Positions 45,142 to 54,478 of a stretch of 64,000 nt of DNA are shown here, one piece after another. Made by a program: the position numbers and the translations under genes. Source of the DNA: Alteromonas sp. 1_MG-2023 (lineage in GTDB: Bacteria; Pseudomonadota; Gammaproteobacteria; Enterobacterales; Alteromonadaceae). The notes beneath the pieces were generated by a model. That model was not told where the DNA came from. It did no database searches and was given only the letters and a program-made list of their open reading frames with translations. The stretch is from assembly GCF_030547075.1 (NCBI RefSeq), contig NZ_JAUOQH010000009.1:62001-126000 (forward strand), given 5' to 3'. Every line of letters begins with the position of its first letter. Within the stretch, counting starts at the first letter, position 1.

Positions 45142-46272
45142 ATGCATATTTCTAGTCAATTCGACAGCGGCAATATTGAGGTACTAAGTGCCCAATCGCC
45201 TGAAGACATTCGTCTTGCCATACCCAAAGATAATCAATCTGAATTTGCGCAGTGGTTTCACTTTCGCCTCGTTGGCGAGTCGTTCGTTACCCATACAATG
45301 ACCATTACTGACCTGGCCAAATCTGCCTATCCTGACGGTTGGAAAGGCTACAATGTGCTTGCGTCATACGATCGCCAAACGTGGTTTCGTATTCCTAGCG
45401 AGTTTGATGGAGACAACCTTACATTCTCACTGACGCTAGAGCAGCCTAGCGTTTACTTCGCTTATTTCATTCCTTACAGCTACGAAAGACATCTCGACCT
45501 AGTACACGATGCGCAAATGTCATTGTTATGCGAGCACCGCTTTTTAGGGTTGACATTAGATGGTCGTGATATGTCTATGCTAGTGATTGGCGAAGAAACC
45601 CCAAACAAGAAAAAAGTATGGGTTACTGCCCGCCAACATCCAGGTGAGACCATGGCCGAGTGGTGTGCTGAAGGATTAATCTATCGTTTGTTAGACGAGC
45701 AAGACGGACTGGCGCGACAATTGCTGGATAACGCTGTGTTTTACGTGGTTCCTAACATGAACCCTGACGGTGGCGCACGTGGCCATTTACGTACCAACGC
45801 GGTAGGCACCAATTTAAACCGTGAGTGGGCAACCCCAAGTGCTGATAAAAGCCCAGAAGTGTTTTATGTCATGGACGCCATGGAAAAAATTGGCGTAGAT
45901 ATGTTTGTCGATTTGCACGGTGATGAAGCACTGCCGTACAATTTTGTGGCAGGCTCAGAAGGTAACCCAAGTTACTCTGACGAAATTAAAGCGCTAGAAA
46001 ACATCTTTAAAGATGCGTTATTAAATGCAACACCAGAATTTCAAGACGAGTTTGGATACGATAAAGACGCGCCAGGTGAAGCGAACCTAACGGTGGCAGC
46101 GAACGCAGTAGGTGAAAAATTTAACTGTATGTCTTATACCGTCGAAATGCCGTTTAAAGATAATGCTGATGTACCAGATGAAATATATGGCTGGTCTGTT
46201 CAGCGCAGCAGACAGCTAGGCGAAGATTTACTTATTGCCGTAAATGCCGTAGTAAAGAAGCTAAACGGTTAA
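45142..46272 (+). CDS. M14-family zinc carboxypeptidase (cytosolic CCP-like)
   Basis: 376 aa, no signal peptide. An N-terminal beta domain (~1-120) precedes the catalytic domain. The zinc ligands are H166 and E169 in RQHPGETMAEW, and H259 in VDLHGDEA. VVPNMNPDGGARGHLRTNAVGTNLNREW supplies the substrate-binding Asn/Arg, and YTVEMPFKDN carries the catalytic Glu. Relatives are eukaryotic-like cytosolic carboxypeptidases; bacterial substrates are poorly known. AGAGGAAAA precedes the ATG; a CRP-like site and terminators frame it as a single gene. Confidence 0.9.
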   Translation: MHISSQFDSGNIEVLSAQSPEDIRLAIPKDNQSEFAQWFHFRLVGESFVTHTMTITDLAKSAYPDGWKGYNVLASYDRQTWFRIPSEFDGDNLTFSLTLEQPSVYFAYFIPYSYERHLDLVHDAQMSLLCEHRFLGLTLDGRDMSMLVIGEETPNKKKVWVTARQHPGETMAEWCAEGLIYRLLDEQDGLARQLLDNAVFYVVPNMNPDGGARGHLRTNAVGTNLNREWATPSADKSPEVFYVMDAMEKIGVDMFVDLHGDEALPYNFVAGSEGNPSYSDEIKALENIFKDALLNATPEFQDEFGYDKDAPGEANLTVAANAVGEKFNCMSYTVEMPFKDNADVPDEIYGWSVQRSRQLGEDLLIAVNAVVKKLNG

Positions 46273-46290
46273 TGCGTTGAGAAATACCAT

Positions 46291-46321
46291 AATAAAGCCC
46301 CTTATCAATGGGGCTTTATTA
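46291..46321 (+). terminator. Terminator of the M14 carboxypeptidase gene
   Basis: AATAAAGCCCC / GGGGCTTTATT arms, 8-nt loop, A/T-rich after. Confidence 0.8.
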
Positions 46322-46372
46322 ATAAATACAATAATAGAAATCATAACAACAAGATAATAAAGAGGTGATACC

Positions 46373-48037
46373 TTGGAAGGGTTATATAGTTTTCTCGTCA
46401 TACTGGATGGTTTTTTAGGCGGCGCAGGGTGGTTTCCTTACGTATTGCTCGGTGTAGGTTTGTTCTTCACTATCTATCTTAAATTTCCTCAAATTCGTTT
46501 TTTTAAACATGCATGGCAAGTGGTAACGGGTAAGTTCGATAAAGAGAGCGACCCAGGTGACACTACCCATTTTCGTGCGCTAACAACTGCGTTATCTGGA
46601 ACGGTAGGAACAGGTAACATTAGTGGTGTGGCATTTGCTATCTTCTTAGGTGGCCCAGCAGCATTATTCTGGATGTGGGTAACCGCTTTTTTAGGTATGA
46701 CTACCAAATTTGTAGAAGTGACCCTTTCTCACAAATACCGAGTGAAAACCGAAGATGGCACAATGGCGGGTGGCCCCATGTATTACATGGACAGACGCTT
46801 AAACATGAAATGGTTAGCGGTGGCTTTTGCTATTGCTACCGTTGTTAGCTCATTTGGTACGGGTAACTTGCCGCAAAGTAACGGCATTGCACAAAGTATT
46901 GAAGCCACGTTTGGTTTTGAGCCATGGGCGGTAGGCAGTGTGCTAGGTATCTTGTTAGCGCTAGTTATTCTTGGCGGTATTCAACGTATTGCGGCTTTTA
47001 CGGCGCGGGTCGTGCCGGTAATGGCGGTTATTTACCTTATTGGTGCGTTAGCGGTAATTTTCGCGAACGTTGAAAATATTATTCCTTCTTTCACCGCGGT
47101 AGTTAAAGATGCATTTACAGGGTCTGCGGCTGCAGGGGGCTTCTTAGGAGCATCTCTCGCGTATGCATTTAACCGTGGTGTAAACCGTGGCTTGTTCTCA
47201 AACGAAGCGGGTCAAGGTTCTGCGCCAATTGCTCATGCTGCAGCGAAAACCAAAGAGCCAGCATCAGAAGGTATGGTGTCGCTACTTGAACCTTTCATCG
47301 ACACTATCATCATTTGTACCATTACCGGTCTAGTTATTCTTTCTTCTGGTGTGTGGAAAGAAAAACACGAGAACGTGTTTGATCGCTCTGACATGTTTTT
47401 TGTTCAAGGCCAATATGACGACAGCGACCAAGCCGATGTGGACAAGCTTTACGGGTACCTTAATGATATTGAAGGTAACGAGATAAAAGCTTACACAGGC
47501 AGCATTACCGTGGTAAATGGTACTGCGGTAAGCGAAGGCTTTACCTTGTTGAATTCACGCTCTGTTGCTGAAGATGTTAAGTACGCCGTGGGTAGTGAAG
47601 ACCCTTATACCGGTACACTTAAAATTGAAGATGGAAAACCGCTTAAACAGAACTTAGAAGTTAGTGGTAAGTCACTGGTTCACTCTGCTGCGCTAACTAC
47701 CATTGCATTTACTCGTGGTTACTTCGGGCAGTTCGGCCAATACATAGTGTCTATTGGTTTATTGCTTTTTGCCTTTTCTACAGCCATTGCATGGTCGTAC
47801 TACGGTGATAGAGCCATGACGTATTTGCTTGGGCCCCGCTCGGTTATGCCATATCGTGTTATTTATGTGGCTGGCTTTGTATGGGCTGCCTTCTCAGATA
47901 CCACTTTAGTGTGGGCATTGTCAGCAGTTGCCATTGTAGTAATGACTTTACCTAACCTATTTGGTATTGTGCTGCTCAGTAAAGAAATGAAAGAAACCGT
48001 TAATGACTATTGGAAAAGACATAAAAGCAAAAAATAG
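46373..48037 (+). CDS. Sodium:alanine/glycine symporter (AGCS family)
   Basis: 554 aa from a TTG start with GAGGTGAT at 3-10 bp upstream; no nearby ATG fits. Family motifs: [46 protein letters not shown]-like [12 protein letters not shown], and [25 protein letters not shown]. About ten membrane segments. Between residues ~325 and ~425 sits a long hydrophilic insertion (from [16 protein letters not shown] to KSLVHSAAL), absent from the usual ~450-480-aa AGCS proteins. It imports alanine, glycine or similar with Na+. Confidence 0.92.
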   Translation: MEGLYSFLVILDGFLGGAGWFPYVLLGVGLFFTIYLKFPQIRFFKHAWQVVTGKFDKESDPGDTTHFRALTTALSGTVGTGNISGVAFAIFLGGPAALFWMWVTAFLGMTTKFVEVTLSHKYRVKTEDGTMAGGPMYYMDRRLNMKWLAVAFAIATVVSSFGTGNLPQSNGIAQSIEATFGFEPWAVGSVLGILLALVILGGIQRIAAFTARVVPVMAVIYLIGALAVIFANVENIIPSFTAVVKDAFTGSAAAGGFLGASLAYAFNRGVNRGLFSNEAGQGSAPIAHAAAKTKEPASEGMVSLLEPFIDTIIICTITGLVILSSGVWKEKHENVFDRSDMFFVQGQYDDSDQADVDKLYGYLNDIEGNEIKAYTGSITVVNGTAVSEGFTLLNSRSVAEDVKYAVGSEDPYTGTLKIEDGKPLKQNLEVSGKSLVHSAALTTIAFTRGYFGQFGQYIVSIGLLLFAFSTAIAWSYYGDRAMTYLLGPRSVMPYRVIYVAGFVWAAFSDTTLVWALSAVAIVVMTLPNLFGIVLLSKEMKETVNDYWKRHKSKK

Positions 48038-48051
48038 CCGATAACGTGTAA

Positions 48052-48098
48052 GTGGTGTGAAAGTCATGTGGTAGCCTTTTATTTGGCTTTCACACCAC
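48052..48098 (+). terminator. Long hairpin after the AGCS gene, possible terminator
   Basis: 12-bp perfect arms GTGGTGTGAAAG / CTTTCACACCAC enclose 23 nt that can fold further (GCC..GGC). No T-run follows, so termination is uncertain. Confidence 0.5.
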
Positions 48099-48232
48099 AA
48101 TTCTAATTAAATTATATTAATACTCGTCAGCCTTTGATTAGGCTTTGCAATACGCATTTCAATACGTAAAATACTCACCTCAAAAACCAACGCTACCTGG
48201 TTAATTCCGCGTCTTTCCTACAGGAGCAAACT

Positions 48233-48562
48233 ATGGCACTCGTTGACTGCCCATCGTGCAATAAAAAAACGTCTGATAAAGCTAAAATATGCCCACATTG
48301 TGATTTCAAAATAGGCGATGCTTCTTCAGAAGATATTGAGCGTAAAAAAAGTTTACAGAAATTCAAAAAGTTACAGAGCATTCAAAATCAATCGCTGTTG
48401 GCCATGATTATATTTGTGGCAGGATTTGGTTTTATGTATTGGGGCGGAACAAGACCCGGCGACCTGCAACACAACCTTGCGATCGTAGCCAGTATTGCAG
48501 GTTTTGTGTGGTATCTTGTCAACCGCGTGAGAGTTGTCCTTATTAAACGTTCCCGTTCATGA
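48233..48562 (+). CDS. Zinc-ribbon membrane protein
   Basis: 109 aa. An N-terminal zinc ribbon (CPSC at residues 6-9 and CPHC at 21-24) leads to a charged helix and two membrane helices (LLAMIIFVAGFGFMYWGG; LAIVASIAGFVWYLV). The end is basic (RVRVVLIKRSRS). AGGAGC precedes the ATG. Its stop overlaps the next start (ATGA), making it the first gene of a coupled run. Function unknown. Confidence 0.8.
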   Translation: MALVDCPSCNKKTSDKAKICPHCDFKIGDASSEDIERKKSLQKFKKLQSIQNQSLLAMIIFVAGFGFMYWGGTRPGDLQHNLAIVASIAGFVWYLVNRVRVVLIKRSRS

Positions 48563-48852
48563 ATATAGATGTATTACTAAATAGTATGACGCCAGAGGTG
48601 TATGAACGTCTGCGTCAATCGGTTGAAACCGGTAAATGGCTTGATGGCACGCCGTTAAGCGAAGATCAAAAAGCCAGCTGTATGCAAGCAGTGATGCTGT
48701 ATCAAGCAAAAATTGAGAAGTCGTCGGAACATATGACGGTAAACGAAAGCGGTGAAATAGTGCATAAAAGTAAATCAGACTTTAAACGTGCACTTTCTAA
48801 GCAAGAAGATGATAACAACACTATAGCGCGGTTTAAACAGGATGATATTTAG
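48559..48852 (+). CDS. DUF1315 (YeaC-like) protein
   Basis: 97 aa. Family match: NSMTPEVYERLRQSVETGKWLDGTPLSEDQKASCMQAVMLYQAK. Small soluble protein, function unknown in E. coli too. Overlaps the zinc-ribbon gene by 4 bp and the DUF349 gene by 11 bp. Confidence 0.88.
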   Translation: MNIDVLLNSMTPEVYERLRQSVETGKWLDGTPLSEDQKASCMQAVMLYQAKIEKSSEHMTVNESGEIVHKSKSDFKRALSKQEDDNNTIARFKQDDI

Positions 48853-51820
48853 TCGGTTCTTTGCTCCTTCACATACCAGTCAAAATCCCGAAAAAAGACT
48901 GGAAGCCATTAAAAACCTGTCGCCGGAAAAGCCTACAGACAAAACATTATTACATGAATTAGCATTTAATGACGCCAATGCTGACGTTAGCCTTGCTGCC
49001 CTTAACAAACTAAACACTTTTGTGTTGTGGCTTAAAATGTCCCAGAGCGCTCAGCATGCGAAGGTAAAGAAAATTGCCGAACGTAAGGTGGAAGCGTCAT
49101 TAATGGGGCGCAGTGAGTTATCAATAAGCACTAATGAGAAAGCATCATTTTTGCGTGAAACCGCTAATGCTGAACTTATTCAAACAATATTGGTAAATGA
49201 CAAAGCTTTACTTGCCGATAACAGTCTAGTACTTACTCTACTTAAAAAAGTAGATAAGCCCGCTTTTACTCAAACCCTCTTTCTTCAACACGCAGATAAT
49301 GCACTACAGCAGGCAATATTGGCCACTATCGAAGATGGTAGCGTGCTACAAAAGCTAGAAAAGAAATGCCGTGAAACCGTTATTCATGACGCCATTGAAA
49401 CCAAGCTTCAAGCGCTAAAAGCCCAAGCTGAAAAGCCAGTTGAATTACTACGCCGTGTGACCTTGTGTTTATCTAAATACCAAGCCTTGGCTGATAAGTC
49501 TGATGTGGTAGACATTGATAACCGCCAAGCTGAGTTATTAAGCGAATATAATAACTTGATGTCGGATGCAGAGCTTTTAAGCGACGAAGACAAACTGTCA
49601 GTGGTAGCAAAGTTCGCACGTATTAGCGAAAAAGTATCACGTCATTTGGCGCGCATTCGCCCTGAATGGGAAGCGCAAAAAGCGGCAAAAGAAAAAGCTG
49701 AAATTGAAGCCTTGTGTAAGCAGCATCTTTCTCATGCTACTAAGCAAGTGAATTGGCTTTATGGCGAACGTTTATGTGAAGCTACACTTGCTGACGTTGC
49801 GGTAGTGAACGAATCGGTACGGGCACTCGAAGTAAGCGCAGAACATTTGGTCTCATTAGGTGGTAATACTAAATTAGTAGATGAGATACGCCAAGGTATT
49901 ACTAAGCTAAACAGCAGCCTTGAAGCGTTTTCTATGCAACAGCAATATGGTCAAAAGCTTTTGATTTGTTTGACTCAGGTTGAAACCTTGGCCGAAGAAT
50001 CTGTTCAGCAACAAACGGTAGGTACGCCATCACAAGGCAAAGCCAGTGAGCAAAATGCGCTAGGAATTAATACTAGTGTAACTGATACTAATTCAAGTGA
50101 TGCTAGCTCAGATGTTGCGGACAATGCGACTCAGGCAGACGCTATTAAGGCAGGTTCTACCCAAACTAAAACTAGCGATGCTTCGATGTCGATGGGTAAA
50201 GATGCAGCGTCTGTTGAAGAAGAGTTTAAAGCACTCAGTGAAAAGTATGAGAGCTTACGCAATGAACTCATTTCAGTACCTAGCTCGCTTAATAAGCGCT
50301 GGCATGCTGCTTCGCGTGTTTTTAGTCAGAAAAAACAGGCTAAAAAAGCCGAAGTCGACCAAGCGCTTCGTCAGTGCAGAAAGCAAATTAGTGTAGTAGA
50401 TAATTTAATTGCGCAAGGTAAGTACCGCGGCGCTATTACTAAGTTTGAGAAGTTATCTTTAGCATTTGATGGCATGCCTGATAATGTGAAAAAGCAACTG
50501 GCTAAGCGTTATGAAAAAACCGCTGAAGACATTGCTCACCTTGAAGGCTGGCAAGATTATATTGCAGCGCCTAGAAAACCGGCATTGGTTGAAGAAGCTC
50601 AAGCATTAGCAGCAACGCCCGTTGACGATATTAAACAACGTGGTGAAGCCATTCGTTATTTACGTCAACAGTGGCTTTCATTAGGCGCAGCATCAGATGA
50701 TGACGCACTGCAAAAGGCCTTTGACGATGCGTTAGAGCTTGCGTTTAAACCTTGCCGCGATCATTACGCGGCATTAGATGCAGAGCGCGAAAAAGCCCTG
50801 CAAGCTCGTCAGGGGTTAATTGAACAGGTTAGTGCTGTTGAATTATCACAAGATGAAGCCGTGCTGGCTAAGCTGTTCGATAGAATTGTTAAGCAGTGGC
50901 ACGACTGCGGTCAAGTTGAAAAGCGTGAGTACGAGGCGTTAAAACAGCGTTGGAGTCAGGCTTTAAACCCACTGCAAACTAAAGTAAACCAGTGGCATGC
51001 AGAAAACAAAAAAGCGAAGCAACAACTGGTAGCCCAAGCTGCAGCGCTTTTAGAAGATGAAGACATTGCCAGTGCTACGGAAAAAGCCCAAAAACTGCAA
51101 CACAATTGGAAGGCTATCGGGCATGCTGGTAAGCGTGACGAAAGCCGCTTGTGGCGAGAATTTCGTTTAGCTAACGATGCTTTATTTGGACGCTTGAAAG
51201 AACAACGCAAAGCGCAGTCATCAGCATTTGACGAAACATTTAGTACGCTATTTGCCGAGCTGAACGCTATTGATTCAGCATCTGATGAAGCCGCTATTGC
51301 TAGTTCAGTACAGGATATTGAAACCCGCGCTAAAGCCTTGCCCGCTGCGATGCGTACAAAACTGGATAAGAAAATTGCCGGTATTCAAAAGCAACAGCAA
51401 GCTAATGCTCAGCAGCGCCAAGTAAGAAAAGTGCAGCAACGGGCACAATCCGTAATTACGTTACTAAGTGAAAGTTTACGGGCCGGTGATACTGCTAATA
51501 TCAGCGATGAAGACGCTAACATGCTAGGTAAGCGATGGAAATCAGCGCTTGCTAAGCCTAGCGAAGTTCAACAAAGTCGACATTGGCTTACGGTAGCGCT
51601 AGAAGCGGCTACTGATATTCCCAGTCCTGAACACGACAGTAGTATGCGAACCAATGTGCAATTGACCATGATGACAGCAAAACTGGAAAAAGGTGAAAGT
51701 TTATCTCCTGCACAGTTGTTGGAAGATTGGATTGCGCACGGAAAAGTGGATGATGAAGATACACACTTGCTTGAGCGTGTGGTGAATGTGTTAGATAACA
51801 ACCCCGAGGTAGTCGCGTAA
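48842..51820 (+). CDS. DUF349-repeat protein
   Basis: 992 aa, highly charged and helical. Several DUF349 units occur in the C-terminal half, with repeated W-x-x-x-G/A signatures such as LRQQWLSLGAA, IVKQWHDCGQ, LQHNWKAIGHAGKRDESRLWREFRLANDALFGRL. The first ~150 residues look like HEAT-type helices. A low-complexity Ser/Asp/Thr stretch (residues ~395-450) breaks the protein. Cytoplasmic; function unknown in general. It starts inside the preceding DUF1315 gene. Confidence 0.87.
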   Translation: MIFSRFFAPSHTSQNPEKRLEAIKNLSPEKPTDKTLLHELAFNDANADVSLAALNKLNTFVLWLKMSQSAQHAKVKKIAERKVEASLMGRSELSISTNEKASFLRETANAELIQTILVNDKALLADNSLVLTLLKKVDKPAFTQTLFLQHADNALQQAILATIEDGSVLQKLEKKCRETVIHDAIETKLQALKAQAEKPVELLRRVTLCLSKYQALADKSDVVDIDNRQAELLSEYNNLMSDAELLSDEDKLSVVAKFARISEKVSRHLARIRPEWEAQKAAKEKAEIEALCKQHLSHATKQVNWLYGERLCEATLADVAVVNESVRALEVSAEHLVSLGGNTKLVDEIRQGITKLNSSLEAFSMQQQYGQKLLICLTQVETLAEESVQQQTVGTPSQGKASEQNALGINTSVTDTNSSDASSDVADNATQADAIKAGSTQTKTSDASMSMGKDAASVEEEFKALSEKYESLRNELISVPSSLNKRWHAASRVFSQKKQAKKAEVDQALRQCRKQISVVDNLIAQGKYRGAITKFEKLSLAFDGMPDNVKKQLAKRYEKTAEDIAHLEGWQDYIAAPRKPALVEEAQALAATPVDDIKQRGEAIRYLRQQWLSLGAASDDDALQKAFDDALELAFKPCRDHYAALDAEREKALQARQGLIEQVSAVELSQDEAVLAKLFDRIVKQWHDCGQVEKREYEALKQRWSQALNPLQTKVNQWHAENKKAKQQLVAQAAALLEDEDIASATEKAQKLQHNWKAIGHAGKRDESRLWREFRLANDALFGRLKEQRKAQSSAFDETFSTLFAELNAIDSASDEAAIASSVQDIETRAKALPAAMRTKLDKKIAGIQKQQQANAQQRQVRKVQQRAQSVITLLSESLRAGDTANISDEDANMLGKRWKSALAKPSEVQQSRHWLTVALEAATDIPSPEHDSSMRTNVQLTMMTAKLEKGESLSPAQLLEDWIAHGKVDDEDTHLLERVVNVLDNNPEVVA

Positions 51821-51821
51821 G

Positions 51822-52037
51822 ATGAAAAGCCAAGTTGAATTTGGGTTTGCTAGTGAGATGACAGCATACCGGTTTATCAACACGGTGAAGCACATGGACG
51901 TCGATTCTCTTGTGGTGAAGTTCGGCCGCAGTGACCGTCATGTGTTGGTATCTTACCGTTATGCGGTAGCTGAGTTCGATAGGACGCTGTCTGAATTAGA
52001 CGATTTAGCGCGAGAGCTTGGCGGCGAAGAAGTATAA
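51822..52037 (+). CDS. Small hypothetical protein at the end of the DUF349 run
   Basis: 71 aa: VEFGFASEMTAYRFINTVKHMDVDSLVVKFGRSDRHVLVSYR, a mixed alpha/beta pattern. The ATG lies 1 bp after the DUF349 stop, with no separate Shine-Dalgarno, so translation is likely coupled. Not recognised. A strong terminator follows. Confidence 0.75.
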   Translation: MKSQVEFGFASEMTAYRFINTVKHMDVDSLVVKFGRSDRHVLVSYRYAVAEFDRTLSELDDLARELGGEEV

Positions 52038-52047
52038 AAACAAGTAC

Positions 52048-52083
52048 AAAAAAGCGGGTGGACAAAGTCCACCCGCTTTTTTA
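52048..52083. terminator. Bidirectional terminator
   Basis: AAAAGCGGGTGGAC / GTCCACCCGCTTTT, a 14-bp perfect stem with a 4-nt loop. The A-run and T-run let it end both the rightward run and the leftward small lipoprotein. Confidence 0.92.
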
Positions 52084-52099
52084 CTAAATAAAGTCTGGA

Positions 52100-52294
52100 T
52101 TAACAGTCTTTATCTTCGGCATTTGCGCCTTCTTTAACGTCTTCACAAGCATCTTCCATTGCGTTGCCTGCGTCCGTTACAATCTCATCTAGCTCTTCAC
52201 CAGCATTTTCTGCTTCACCGTCGCCGCATGCGGCAAGTGTTAGTGCGAAAGTTCCAGCTGCTAAAAGTTTCAATAATGATTTTTGTGAGATCAT
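52100..52294 (-). CDS. Small acidic lipoprotein
   Basis: 64 aa. Signal with lipobox LTLAAC (Cys at 23), then GDGEAENAGEELDEIVTDAGNAMEDACEDVKEGANAEDKDC, rich in Asp/Glu with further Cys. The shape is that of entericidin-like or small stress lipoproteins. AGGAGAAAGG lies upstream of the ATG. Downstream of, and co-oriented with, the DUF1328 gene. Confidence 0.78.
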   Translation of the reverse strand: MISQKSLLKLLAAGTFALTLAACGDGEAENAGEELDEIVTDAGNAMEDACEDVKEGANAEDKDC

Positions 52295-52338
52295 ATCCTT
52301 TCTCCTGTGTCCTGTAGTATTAAAAAAATCTGGTTAAT

Positions 52339-52515
52339 TTATGCTCGTGGTGACCGACCGCGTAAGGCATTCGCGACTAGTGAAATTACTAGTAAGGCGA
52401 TAAACACAAAGAATAAAAATTGTGCTATACCTGTTGCTGCACCTGCGATGCCGCCAAAACCAAAAACTGCTGCAATAATGGCGATAATGAAAAAAGTAAT
52501 TGCCCAACCTAACAT
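52339..52515 (-). CDS. DUF1328 small membrane protein (YtjA-like)
   Basis: 58 aa: begins [20 protein letters not shown], continues [20 protein letters not shown] and ends [11 protein letters not shown]. Two membrane helices, the standard DUF1328 pattern and length. AGAGGA lies 7 bp upstream of the ATG. Family members are envelope proteins, often stress-induced; function unknown. 44 bp upstream of the small lipoprotein gene. Confidence 0.9.
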   Translation of the reverse strand: MLGWAITFFIIAIIAAVFGFGGIAGAATGIAQFLFFVFIALLVISLVANALRGRSPRA

Positions 52516-52785
52516 AGCTAAGTCCTCTTTTTGCTTCCGTTACTGTCACAGTAGATAATGCGAACATTGTGCCTAAATTTCAACTTATTGATTTTTATAG
52601 TTTTTGTGGTTTTTATTGCTACTTTTGGTTAATATTAAACGATATAGGTAAACAAGGTTTACAGAGCATTTGCACTTTTTACATAGGGGGAGGGCATAAC
52701 ATTAGTTACCGCTAATTAAGCTTTCGCTTTCTCCAGATGTTAGTATCATTACGTTATAAATTCGGCTTTGTATTAAGGGTAGGCA

Positions 52786-53442
52786 ATGGCAAAAACGCAT
52801 TCAGCATTTATTGGATTAATGCAACGAGCAAGAAACGTTAAACGATGGCCATTAATGGCGCAGTTTCAAGAAGAAATGTTGTCTACCCATATTTATGAAG
52901 CCTCTATGGTGGCGCATATGTTAGGGGCTATTGCTGCTGACGTATTTAACGAAGATGTTGAGCCTGACAGAGTAGCCGCTATGGCGATTTTTCATGAGGG
53001 CAGTGAAATAGCTGGCATGAGTGATATCCCGAGCCCAGTGAAATATCACGACCCTGAGACTACCGCAGCCATTAAGAAGCTTGAGCGTAGGTTTGAGGCT
53101 ATGCTAATACAAACCGTGCCAGAGCCGTTGCAGAAGCGTTACCAGCCCCTTATTGAACAAGACAAAGATGATATACACGTACGATTAGCGAAAGCGGCTG
53201 ACGTTCTATGTGCGTATCTTAAATGTGACTATGAATTGTCGAAATCCAATTCTGAATTCTCTAATGCCATGCATGAAATGGAAGTGCAATTACAACAGTA
53301 CAGAGAACGTTTTCAATCGGTTGAGTACTTTTGTAAGGTATTTCTAGAAGACGCCAAAGGCACGTTAGATGAACAGACTAGAGATCTCGATTGGGTAGAG
53401 CGGGCTAATACTCTACATTTAGATTCTGAAAAAAGCGAATAG
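52786..53442 (+). CDS. YfbR-like 5'-deoxynucleotidase (HD superfamily) with HD changed to HE
   Basis: 218 aa. Alignable by eye to E. coli YfbR: KRWPLMAQFQEEMLSTHIYEASMVAHMLGAIA, then IFHEGSEIAGMSDIPSPVKY, then KAADVLCAYLKCDYEL. Metal-site residues H35, H70 and D139 and the catalytic E74 are kept, but the second half of the HD pair is Glu (E71) instead of Asp. YfbR removes phosphate from deoxynucleoside 5'-monophosphates. Activity of an HE variant is uncertain. Single gene with its own terminator. Confidence 0.88.
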   Translation: MAKTHSAFIGLMQRARNVKRWPLMAQFQEEMLSTHIYEASMVAHMLGAIAADVFNEDVEPDRVAAMAIFHEGSEIAGMSDIPSPVKYHDPETTAAIKKLERRFEAMLIQTVPEPLQKRYQPLIEQDKDDIHVRLAKAADVLCAYLKCDYELSKSNSEFSNAMHEMEVQLQQYRERFQSVEYFCKVFLEDAKGTLDEQTRDLDWVERANTLHLDSEKSE

Positions 53443-53465
53443 CTTAAACGGGTTTATAAACCAAA

Positions 53466-53493
53466 CGACCGCCTAATGGCGGTCGCTTTGTTT
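53466..53493 (+). terminator. Terminator of the YfbR-like gene
   Basis: CGACCGCC / GGCGGTCG arms, TAAT loop, then CTTTGTTTGT. Confidence 0.75.
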
Positions 53494-53531
53494 GTATTGC
53501 TTAAAAGTCGTTAGCCTAGTGCACACAACCG

Positions 53532-54083
53532 TTACTTTACGTTGTCTGCCTGCTCAGCAAGAATTTTATCAACAGATAATTCATTTTTACCCAAACTGCC
53601 TTGGGTATTGCTCATTCTTACCATAATAGAAAAATACACATCATTTATTTGAGTTTCGGTTACCGTGTTTTGGCCCTGGATTGGCATAGGTTGCGCAACC
53701 TCTGAACATCCTGACATGGTGCATTGTTGATTAGTAGGAAAAGGTTTTGGCTTTTCGGTACCGTGTGAAACCGCTCTGGCCATCACTGGCCTTTTATCTA
53801 CGTCAGTTTTCACTATGGCCAACCAATTGTAATTTTGCTTCTTCGCGATTTCAGCAGCGCGTTGTAGGGCATATTGCTGAATAATATCGGCAGGCGTGCG
53901 ATCAGTAGCTTTAAAAAGTACTCGATATTCATTGTCGGTAAGTTGAACGCTTGAATATCCATAGCCTTCTGTGGTTACTGCCGATTTATAGGGCGTTGGG
54001 GTGGCGGTTGGTGTGGTAGAACAAGCAGTGATGAATAAACTACAAGCTACGGCAGCTATTGTCATTTTTATTGGTAAGCGCAT
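53532..54083 (-). CDS. CC0125/CC1285-like lipoprotein
   Basis: 183 aa from the ATG at 54083 (MRLPIKMTIAAVACSLFITAC); the lipobox FITAC makes Cys the first mature residue. After a Thr/Pro linker comes GYGYSSVQLTDNEYRVLFKATDRTPADIIQQYALQRAAEIAKKQNYNWLAIV, the pattern of this lipoprotein family. Function unknown. Alternative upstream start 12 codons earlier is less likely. Confidence 0.72.
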   Translation of the reverse strand: MRLPIKMTIAAVACSLFITACSTTPTATPTPYKSAVTTEGYGYSSVQLTDNEYRVLFKATDRTPADIIQQYALQRAAEIAKKQNYNWLAIVKTDVDKRPVMARAVSHGTEKPKPFPTNQQCTMSGCSEVAQPMPIQGQNTVTETQINDVYFSIMVRMSNTQGSLGKNELSVDKILAEQADNVK

Positions 54084-54162
54084 GGTAATTCCCAGTATGA
54101 ATGTAAGTACTATTCTCATTGAAAATGAGAGCTATCTTACAAGGTCGCTGTATTAAAAAGCG

Positions 54163-54420
54163 CTATCTTAAGAACGACAGCACAGTGGTACGAATGATGG
54201 TCATGATAGCCTGGTTTCTTTTACTTTTAGGGGCGTTGGTATTAATACCCTTATAAGCACCAGCGGCAATTATACCCAATAATACTTCAGGCTTGCCCAT
54301 AAGTAAGCGACATTCTTGCTTTGCCTCTTCAAAAGATGTTTCTGCATGGTGTTTTTGTGCTAAATAATTATGCTGGCATTGCCTAATTTCTTCTAAGTTC
54401 TTCTTAAGAAATATATTCAT
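54163..54420 (-). CDS. Small hypothetical protein (YqjK-like position)
   Basis: 85 aa: a charged helix (LKKNLEEIRQCQHNYLAQKHHAETSFEEAKQE) followed by a weak hydrophobic stretch (PEVLLGIIAAGAYKG) and a basic end. It sits third in a leftward set after a DUF883 protein and a two-TM protein, the order of E. coli yqjD-yqjE-yqjK. Similarity to YqjK is in size and layout only. Confidence 0.6.
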   Translation of the reverse strand: MNIFLKKNLEEIRQCQHNYLAQKHHAETSFEEAKQECRLLMGKPEVLLGIIAAGAYKGINTNAPKSKRNQAIMTIIRTTVLSFLR

Positions 54421-54478
54421 GATAATGAGTCCTTAGTGAACAATCAGTGCTAATTAATCCGCAAGTAAAAGTAATTGG

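Noticed and set aside
46273-46372. Glycine or other riboswitch before the AGCS symporter
   Set aside because: The 100-bp gap is filled by a terminator and A/T-rich leader; no riboswitch core was seen.
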